The position numbers and the translations under genes were made by a program. The notes below the pieces were generated by a model. That model saw only the letters and a list, made by a program, of their open reading frames with translations, did no database searches and had not been told where the DNA came from. Positions 58,988 through 64,000 of a stretch of 64,000 nucleotides of DNA are shown here, piece after piece (position 1 is the stretch's first letter; every line of letters begins with the position of its first letter). This DNA comes from Bacteroidetes bacterium ADurb.Bin145 (GTDB lineage Bacteria > Bacteroidota > Bacteroidia > Bacteroidales > VadinHA17): NCBI GenBank assembly GCA_002070505.1, contig MWDJ01000001.1, forward strand, positions 92,918 to 156,917. Reading direction: 5' to 3'.

Positions 58988-59117
58988 CCTTCTGAGGTAG
59001 AATTTAGGTTAATTCTAGGGTATATTGGGTATAGGGTTTAAACCTAATCAATCTAGAATGTAGATGAGAATATGCCCGGGGAGGTTGCGTGCTATGTAAA
59101 AAAAATAATAATGATCT
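58966..59117 (-). ncRNA. Candidate small RNA ending at the 58966-58987 terminator
   Basis: The 312-base gap between two divergent genes holds a minus-strand unit that ends in a strong terminator. A possible -7 box TCAATTTG (59123-59130, one mismatch) would start an RNA near 59117 of about 150 bases. Inside, ATTCTAG and CTAGAAT (near 59055-59061 and 59012-59018) are a perfect inverted pair, and TTAGGTT with AACCTAA (near 59044-59050 and 59004-59010) overlap it in crossed order, allowing a pseudoknot or two alternative folds. The phrase ccgggcat occurs at both ends. It matches no RNA family I recognise. Confidence 0.35.
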
Positions 59118-59205
59118 TGTATCAAATTGAATATTAGAAGTTTAAAAAAATGTTAAATTGTTGATAATTGAATATTACTCAGATCCGCCTTCTTGAAATT
59201 AATGT

Positions 59206-59213
59206 TATTTTTG
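59206..59213 (+). promoter_or_regulatory. -7 promoter element of the TPR-comA-aroE operon
   Basis: TATTTTTG matches TAnnTTTG exactly, ten bases before the chosen ATG, so the leader is at most a few bases. No -33 TTG at normal distance is visible. Confidence 0.4.
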
Positions 59214-59223
59214 TGTGATAAGT

Positions 59224-60648
59224 ATGAGCAAGATGGAAGATGATAAGTTTGGATATCACTGGGAGGAGGAGATAAAGCAGGCTGTTCAGAAGTATGAGAG
59301 GATGAGAAGGAATAACGAAAAGTATTTCTTTGATGTTATTGAATTTGAGTCTATAATAGATTATTACATAGATAATAACAATTCGGTAAAAGCATTTGAG
59401 GCTGCTACACTGGCCTCCCAGCAGCATCCGAATTCAGTTTCAATTCAACTGCGAAAAGCCAGGGTACTCCTTGATAAGGGACGGGCTGTTGAGACGCTTA
59501 AAATGCTTAGGAAACTCGAGAACATCGAGCCCGGTAATCATGAAGTATATATAGTGAAAGGCACTGCACTCGGAATGCTCGGGGATATACAGGGTGCCAG
59601 AAAAATGTTTGATTTTGCCCTTACCCTCGATTCTGATGAAACAGAAAATATCCTTTTTTCAATTGTAACTGTCCTGCAGAATCTTAACTATTACGAACAA
59701 ATGATCCCTTATATGCTTAAGCTTATAGAGATGGAACCTGATTTCAAAGCACACCTTTATGACCTGGCATACGCATATGAGAAGATCGAAAACTATAACT
59801 ATAGCATAATTTATTATCTGAAATACCTTGAGGAAGAACCCTTCTCTGATAGCGCCTGGTATAACCTTGGTATTATTTATAACAAACTTGACCAATCTGA
59901 CAAAGCCCTGGGAGCTTACGATTTTGCCCTGGCAATAAATTCACAGAATACTTTTGCCCTCTTTAACAAAGGCAATATCCTAAGTAATCTGGAACGCTAT
60001 GCCGACGCTATTCCGGTATACCTGGAATATCTTGAAAATGAACCTGATAGCTTCGAGGCTATGACATATTTAGGGGAATGCTATGAAAAAATCAACGATT
60101 ATGTCATGTCAAGGAAATATTATCAGGATGCAATTGACCTGGCTCCGGAATATGCCGACCCCTGGTTCGGTCTGGGCGTGATTGAACTCAATTCAGGTAA
60201 TGTGGCAGATAGCCTGATCTTCTTCCGGAAAGCTGTACGACTTGATGATGAAAATCCAGAATACTGGTATCTTCTTGGTAAAGCTCATTATATTAAAAGA
60301 GAATTAAAATCTGCAATGAGCTGCTTCAGGGAAGCACTGAAAATCGATACATACTATGATGAAGCCTGGGCTGACCTTGGAAGAATAATACTTAAGGAGA
60401 ATCTTGCTGTCAAGGCTATCCCGTATTTTGAACACGCTTATCAGGTAACCGGTAACATCGCAGGCATAAATTATCTTCTTGCTGCCTGTTACCTTCAGGT
60501 ATCCGAGTCTGAAAAAGCCTTCAGACATCTGTCCCTGGCACTTGAATCAGGTAAGGATTATTTCAGGGAATACTCAGATCTCTTCCCTAAAGAAATTCTA
60601 ACCAGAAAAATAAATAAATTGCTTAAAAATCAAGGCCTTATACTTTGA
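59224..60648 (+). CDS. Tetratricopeptide-repeat protein
   Basis: The 474-residue soluble protein has no signal peptide or membrane helix. Nearly all of it is TPR or TPR-like helix pairs (AFEAATLASQQHPNSVSIQL, AWYNLGIIYNKLDQSDKALGAYDFAL, ALFNKGNILSNLERYADAIPVYLEYL, PWFGLGVIELNSGNVADSLIFFRKAV, EYWYLLGKAHYIKRELKSAMSCFREAL). At least ten repeats are likely. It should be a protein-protein scaffold. I use ATG 59224; a GTG at 59215 is too close to the promoter. comA follows after 23 bases. Confidence 0.8.
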   Translation: MSKMEDDKFGYHWEEEIKQAVQKYERMRRNNEKYFFDVIEFESIIDYYIDNNNSVKAFEAATLASQQHPNSVSIQLRKARVLLDKGRAVETLKMLRKLENIEPGNHEVYIVKGTALGMLGDIQGARKMFDFALTLDSDETENILFSIVTVLQNLNYYEQMIPYMLKLIEMEPDFKAHLYDLAYAYEKIENYNYSIIYYLKYLEEEPFSDSAWYNLGIIYNKLDQSDKALGAYDFALAINSQNTFALFNKGNILSNLERYADAIPVYLEYLENEPDSFEAMTYLGECYEKINDYVMSRKYYQDAIDLAPEYADPWFGLGVIELNSGNVADSLIFFRKAVRLDDENPEYWYLLGKAHYIKRELKSAMSCFREALKIDTYYDEAWADLGRIILKENLAVKAIPYFEHAYQVTGNIAGINYLLAACYLQVSESEKAFRHLSLALESGKDYFREYSDLFPKEILTRKINKLLKNQGLIL

Positions 60649-60671
60649 TTTTTACAGAAACCTATTCTATC

Positions 60672-61448
60672 ATGAAAAGCATTCTCCCGTTCCTGCCTGA
60701 ACGTACCGGTAAACCACGTAATTCAGGACTTACAATGGTAATGGACAAAGGTCTGAGTGTGCGTGAAGCCGAAGACTTTATGTCAGTTGGAAGTGAATAT
60801 ACTGATTTTGTAAAACTGGGATTTGGAACATCACTTATCACTCCCGCACTGAAAGAAAAGATCAGGATTTACAAGAACGCAGGTGTGGTTCCCTATTTCG
60901 GAGGTACACTCTTTGAAGCCTTTATTATCCGCGATATGTTCAGTGAGTTTGTCAAGTACCTCGACGAATATGAGATAGAACTTGTTGAAGTATCTGATGG
61001 TTCCTTTGAAATAGAACATTCCAGAAAACTGGATTTTATAAACAGGCTGGCCAGGCGAGGATCAGTAATATCCGAAGTTGGTTCAAAAAAGAAAGAAGTG
61101 GTTTATACTCCGGAAGAATGGGTGGCAATGATGAGATCTGAGCTTGATGCCGGTTCAAAAAAAGTAATAGCTGAAGCAAGAGAATCCGGAACGACCGGAA
61201 TCTATAATGAGGATGGATCTGTTAACAGCAAAATCATAAATGCTATTTCTGAAAATGTGAAACTTGAGAACGTCATATGGGAGGCCCCAATGAAATCTCA
61301 GCAGGCATGGTTCATCAAACATTTCGGTACTAATGTGAACCTTGGTAATATTCCACCTAATGAGATAATCCCTCTTGAATCACTCCGTCTTGGCCTGCGT
61401 GGTGATACTTTTTTCCAGTTCCTGCCTGATAAACTGAAAGGTAAGTGA
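60672..61448 (+). CDS. comA: Phosphosulfolactate synthase (ComA family)
   Basis: ComA adds sulfite to phosphoenolpyruvate to give phosphosulfolactate, first known from coenzyme M synthesis in methanogens. The 258-residue protein shows SEYTDFVKLGFGTSLI, VVPYFGGTLFEAFI, IELVEVSDGSFEI, VISEVGSKKKEV and VIAEARESGTTGIYN, the conserved segments of the family's TIM barrel. I start at ATG 60672; the longer frame uses a TTG inside the TPR gene. In Bacteroidota the product may feed sulfolactate or cysteate used for sulfonolipids, but no other gene of such a path is here. aroE follows after 36 bases. Confidence 0.85.
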   Translation: MKSILPFLPERTGKPRNSGLTMVMDKGLSVREAEDFMSVGSEYTDFVKLGFGTSLITPALKEKIRIYKNAGVVPYFGGTLFEAFIIRDMFSEFVKYLDEYEIELVEVSDGSFEIEHSRKLDFINRLARRGSVISEVGSKKKEVVYTPEEWVAMMRSELDAGSKKVIAEARESGTTGIYNEDGSVNSKIINAISENVKLENVIWEAPMKSQQAWFIKHFGTNVNLGNIPPNEIIPLESLRLGLRGDTFFQFLPDKLKGK

Positions 61449-61484
61449 TAGTTCAGATAATCCTGACATTTTCTATATAAATGC

Positions 61485-62237
61485 ATGCGGAAGTTCGGTC
61501 TCATAGGATATCCACTAACTCATTCCCTGTCAAAAAAGTATTTCACGGAAAAGTTCCTGAAAGAAAATATCAGCGATTGTTCCTATGATAATTATCCGGT
61601 TGATTCAATCGATTCATTCCCGGATCTGCTGATTAAGAATCCTGATATTTGCGGTCTTAACGTCACAATACCTTACAAAACGGAAATTTTGAAGTATGTA
61701 GATGTCAAAGCGCCTTATATTGATGAAATCGGGGCTGTCAATGTGTTGAAAATTAAGCGCAAAGGAAAATCACTTTCCGTTTATGGTTTTAACAGCGACA
61801 TTGACGGGATAAGAGATTCAGTTTCACCGTTTCTGATCTTCGGCTTAAAAAACGCTGTTATACTCGGTACGGGAGGAGCCTCGAAAGCCGTTTCATATAC
61901 ACTCAGATCATTAGGATTAAAAGTAACTCTGGTATCACGGACACCCAGACCCGGGGTTATAAGTTATCAAGATATTGATAATCACCTTATTAGCGAAACT
62001 GATATCATTATCAACACTACTCCGCTGGGTATGTATCCCAGTACCGGTTCAAAACCTGATATCAGATACGATCTCCTGAATGAAAAGCATATACTTTTTG
62101 ATCTTGTTTATAATCCGGAGATGACTGAATTCCTGAAAATGGGAGAGGAGAGGGGATGCAGGGTGATCACAGGTTTGAAAATGCTCTATTCTCAGGCAGA
62201 AAGGTCATGGGAGATCTGGAATTCTCCGCTATTCTGA
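61485..62237 (+). CDS. aroE: Shikimate dehydrogenase
   Basis: AroE reduces 3-dehydroshikimate to shikimate with NADPH in aromatic amino acid synthesis. Motifs: FGLIGYPLTHSLSKKYF (shikimate binding), GLNVTIPYKTEILKYVD (catalytic Lys), IGAVNVL, GFNSDIDGI, and VILGTGGASKAVSYTL (NADP loop), then INTTPLGMYPS. At 250 residues it is a short but complete form typical of the phylum. Its end overlaps truA by nine bases, tail to tail. Confidence 0.95.
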   Translation: MRKFGLIGYPLTHSLSKKYFTEKFLKENISDCSYDNYPVDSIDSFPDLLIKNPDICGLNVTIPYKTEILKYVDVKAPYIDEIGAVNVLKIKRKGKSLSVYGFNSDIDGIRDSVSPFLIFGLKNAVILGTGGASKAVSYTLRSLGLKVTLVSRTPRPGVISYQDIDNHLISETDIIINTTPLGMYPSTGSKPDIRYDLLNEKHILFDLVYNPEMTEFLKMGEERGCRVITGLKMLYSQAERSWEIWNSPLF

Positions 62238-63017
62238 TAAATCCGGACTCGATTTTATAAATACCTCATCAGGATATTCTATATCCGTAAGGAATAATCC
62301 TTTAGCTGGAGCAGATTGTCCTGCCCGGCAACGGTCCCTTGCAAGTATTATCTCCTCAAATTCCATAAGATCAATCCTGCCCGTACCCACTTCAATCATT
62401 GTTCCTACAATTGCCCTCACCATGTTTCTCAGGAATCTGTCGGCTTTTATTGTAAAGACAAGTTTATCCCTGGATTCCTCCCAGCGTGCGAGGTATATTC
62501 TGCACAGATTGTTCTTTACGTCAGTGTGAAGTCTGCTGAAACTAGTAAAATCACTGTGTTTCATTAATATAAGACAGGCTTCATTCATCCTGTTTACATT
62601 TATATCACTATGAAAATACCAGGCTGAATCATCAGTAAAAGGATCTTTTATCCTTGAAATATAATATTCATATGTCCTTGATATCGCACTGAACCTGGCA
62701 TGCGCACCAGGTAAGACTTTTATCAGCCGCGAGACAGAGATATCCTTTGGCAGTAAACCATTCAGCCTGTATAATATCTTGTTATCTGCATCAAGTTCAA
62801 TAAAAGAGCAGTCAAAATGAGCACAGAACATCCTTGCATGAACACCGGCATCTGTTCTTCCGGCTCCGGTTGTATTAATTCTTTCATTCAGAATGATGCT
62901 TAGCGCATCATCAAGGACTTTCTGTATAGTGGCAGATCCTGGCTGAACCTGCCATCCATGATATAAAGTACCCTTAAAAGAGATGAATAAAAAATATCTT
63001 GCCTTCAGATTGCTCAT
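62229..63017 (-). CDS. truA: tRNA pseudouridine(38-40) synthase TruA
   Basis: TruA isomerises U38-U40 in tRNA anticodon arms. The 262-residue protein has YHGWQVQPGSATIQKVLDDAL, the catalytic Asp in GAGRTDAGVHARMF, YRLNGLLPKDISV, RTYEYYISR, DFTSFSRLH and FLRNMVRAIVGTMIEVGTGR. The -7 element TATATTTG (63022-63029, minus) lies four bases before the ATG, so this mRNA may also be leaderless, as for mnmA. Confidence 0.96.
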   Translation of the reverse strand: MSNLKARYFLFISFKGTLYHGWQVQPGSATIQKVLDDALSIILNERINTTGAGRTDAGVHARMFCAHFDCSFIELDADNKILYRLNGLLPKDISVSRLIKVLPGAHARFSAISRTYEYYISRIKDPFTDDSAWYFHSDINVNRMNEACLILMKHSDFTSFSRLHTDVKNNLCRIYLARWEESRDKLVFTIKADRFLRNMVRAIVGTMIEVGTGRIDLMEFEEIILARDRCRAGQSAPAKGLFLTDIEYPDEVFIKSSPDLSE

Positions 63018-63021
63018 CCTG

Positions 63022-63029
63022 CAAATATA
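63022..63029 (-). promoter_or_regulatory. -7 promoter element of truA
   Basis: The minus strand reads TATATTTG, an exact TAnnTTTG match, with only CAGG between it and the ATG. The expected -33 TTTG is not evident. Confidence 0.5.
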
Positions 63030-63211
63030 GTATTAGCATGCGATTTAAAAATATCCCCTGGGCATAAGATGCCCTTTGGTGGATCCTATAAAATAATCCT
63101 GCCGTTCTGGAGAAATTCCGATCTTTAAATGTATTTTTACCATTACCTAAACAGATTGTGACATTGATCGTACTGTAGCTGAAAATATCTTCAACAATAA
63201 ACCTTTAAACT

Positions 63212-64000
63212 ATGAAAGTTGATTTAAGCTGGATAGATTATTGTATAATGATAATCTATTTCATTTTCGTGCTGGGTATTGGCTGGTTTCTCAGGAAGTA
63301 TATGAAAAATGCCAATGCTTTTCTGGAAGCAGGGAGGTCTATCCCGGCATGGGTGGCCGGACTTGCTTTCATTTCAACTAACCTTGGCGCCCTTGAAGTG
63401 ATGGGTATGTGTGGCTCTGGAATGAAATACGGGATGTTACAGACCCATTTCTATTGGATAGGGGCAATACCGGCTATGATATTCCTGGCACTGTTTATGA
63501 TGCCTTTTTATTACGGGTCAAAGGCCAGGTCAGTGCCTGAATTTCTCAAGCTGAGGTTTGACGAGAAAACGAGGGCATTGAACGCCATCCTGTTTGCCGT
63601 GATGACAATCCTTGCATCAGGAATATCAATGTATGCCCTTGCTATTCTTATGGAGAAGGTTTTGGGCTGGGATTATAATTTAAGTCTTTGGATATCAGCA
63701 CTTATAGTACTGGGATATACCTATCTTGGCGGTCTCTCATCAGCAATCTACAATGAGGTACTCCAGTTTTTTATTATAGTAATAGGTCTGCTTCCCCTGG
63801 TATTTCTGAGCCTGACTGACGTTGGGGGATGGGGAGGTTTGAAAGACGGACTCGCTCCAATTGCGCAAGCTGGTGGTTACGCTCCGGATACCTGGACAAC
63901 TACCTGGAAGTACACCGCCAATATCACTCAAAATCCAATGGGTGTTGAATGGTTCGGTATCCTGTTTGGACTTGGATTTGTTCTTTCGTTCGGATACTGG
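63212..64000 (+). CDS. Sodium:solute symporter (SSS family), N-terminal part
   Basis: The gene starts at ATG 63212 and is still open at the right edge (263 codons seen). The protein is strongly hydrophobic with helices at about residues 11-28, 47-66, 75-100, 121-146, 153-170, 181-200 and 248-262. Family signatures are FLEAGRSIPAWVAGLAFISTNLGALEVMG, YYGSKARSVPEFLKLRFDEKTRALNAI and YTYLGGLSSAIYNEVLQFFIIVIGLLPL (in segments). Such carriers import sugars or similar solutes with sodium; the sugar-carrier branch fits best. The substrate cannot be told without the rest. No partner gene is visible upstream. Confidence 0.88.
   Translation, partial: MKVDLSWIDYCIMIIYFIFVLGIGWFLRKYMKNANAFLEAGRSIPAWVAGLAFISTNLGALEVMGMCGSGMKYGMLQTHFYWIGAIPAMIFLALFMMPFYYGSKARSVPEFLKLRFDEKTRALNAILFAVMTILASGISMYALAILMEKVLGWDYNLSLWISALIVLGYTYLGGLSSAIYNEVLQFFIIVIGLLPLVFLSLTDVGGWGGLKDGLAPIAQAGGYAPDTWTTTWKYTANITQNPMGVEWFGILFGLGFVLSFGYW

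Noticed and set aside
58966..59117. Considered as SRP 4.5S RNA or 6S RNA because ffh is nearby
   Set aside because: The conserved SRP tetraloop/bulge core is not present and the 6S open-bubble hairpin could not be drawn; only a generic candidate remains.

Overview
The window is a 64 kb chromosomal segment from a member of the Bacteroidota, most likely the order Bacteroidales or a close relative. The evidence is a type IX secretion C-terminal domain, a Bacteroidota-type long SecA with SEC-C tail, an OstA/LptD-like outer-membrane protein, a GldI-like FKBP lipoprotein, a Bacteroidota AddAB pair, and many matches to the Bacteroidota promoter -7 element TAnnTTTG just upstream of genes. Almost all of it is housekeeping DNA. 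I see no rRNA, tRNA, CRISPR array, insertion sequence or prophage.

Layout. 1-353: 3' end of carboxynorspermidine decarboxylase (nspC). 354-3196: a YadA-head/S74 surface or fibre-like protein split by one in-frame TAA, flanked on both sides by degenerate low-complexity intergenic repeats. 3197-11543: mnmA diverging from addA - TIGR01212 radical SAM - addB. 11583-14844: a fused double-DUF1538 transporter with a triple PII-like regulator. 14990-16157: ribH and a TPR membrane protein. 16446-17859: recF and a DciA-like gene. 17864-23593: transglutaminase-like protein, ndk, NrnA-like DHH phosphoesterase, FKBP lipoprotein, RsmI-like methylase, MBL hydrolase and a small lipoprotein. 23792-29216: a glycosidase-like/SUMF1 fusion, then galK and dnaA. 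29217-29552: an AT-rich gap. 29553-34796: MlaD, cell-wall amidase, LptD-like protein, RidA. 34850-35936: rpsF-rpsR-rplI. 36147-44433: dnaX, ferritin, T9SS metalloprotease, secA.

44441-53066, minus strand: an AmmeMemoRadiSam locus (exported Memo-AMMECR1 fusion, polytopic membrane protein with a spermidine-synthase-like domain, radical SAM enzyme with a Tat-like N-terminus), followed by ligA, a small conserved protein and dapA. 53151-64000: SiaC-like protein, argS, ffh, folD, a PD40 lipoprotein, a candidate small RNA, TPR protein, ComA-like phosphosulfolactate synthase, aroE, truA, and the start of a sodium:solute symporter that runs off the window.

Genes for replication (dnaA, recF, the DciA-like gene, dnaX, ligA) are concentrated here, so a nearby origin is possible but not shown. 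The parts that look least explained are the AmmeMemoRadiSam island with its membrane partner, the DUF1538/triple-PII pair, a 32-codon reading frame with a strong Shine-Dalgarno directly before secA, and a terminator-ended noncoding transcript candidate near 59.0 kb. All functional calls come from reading motifs; no database search was run.
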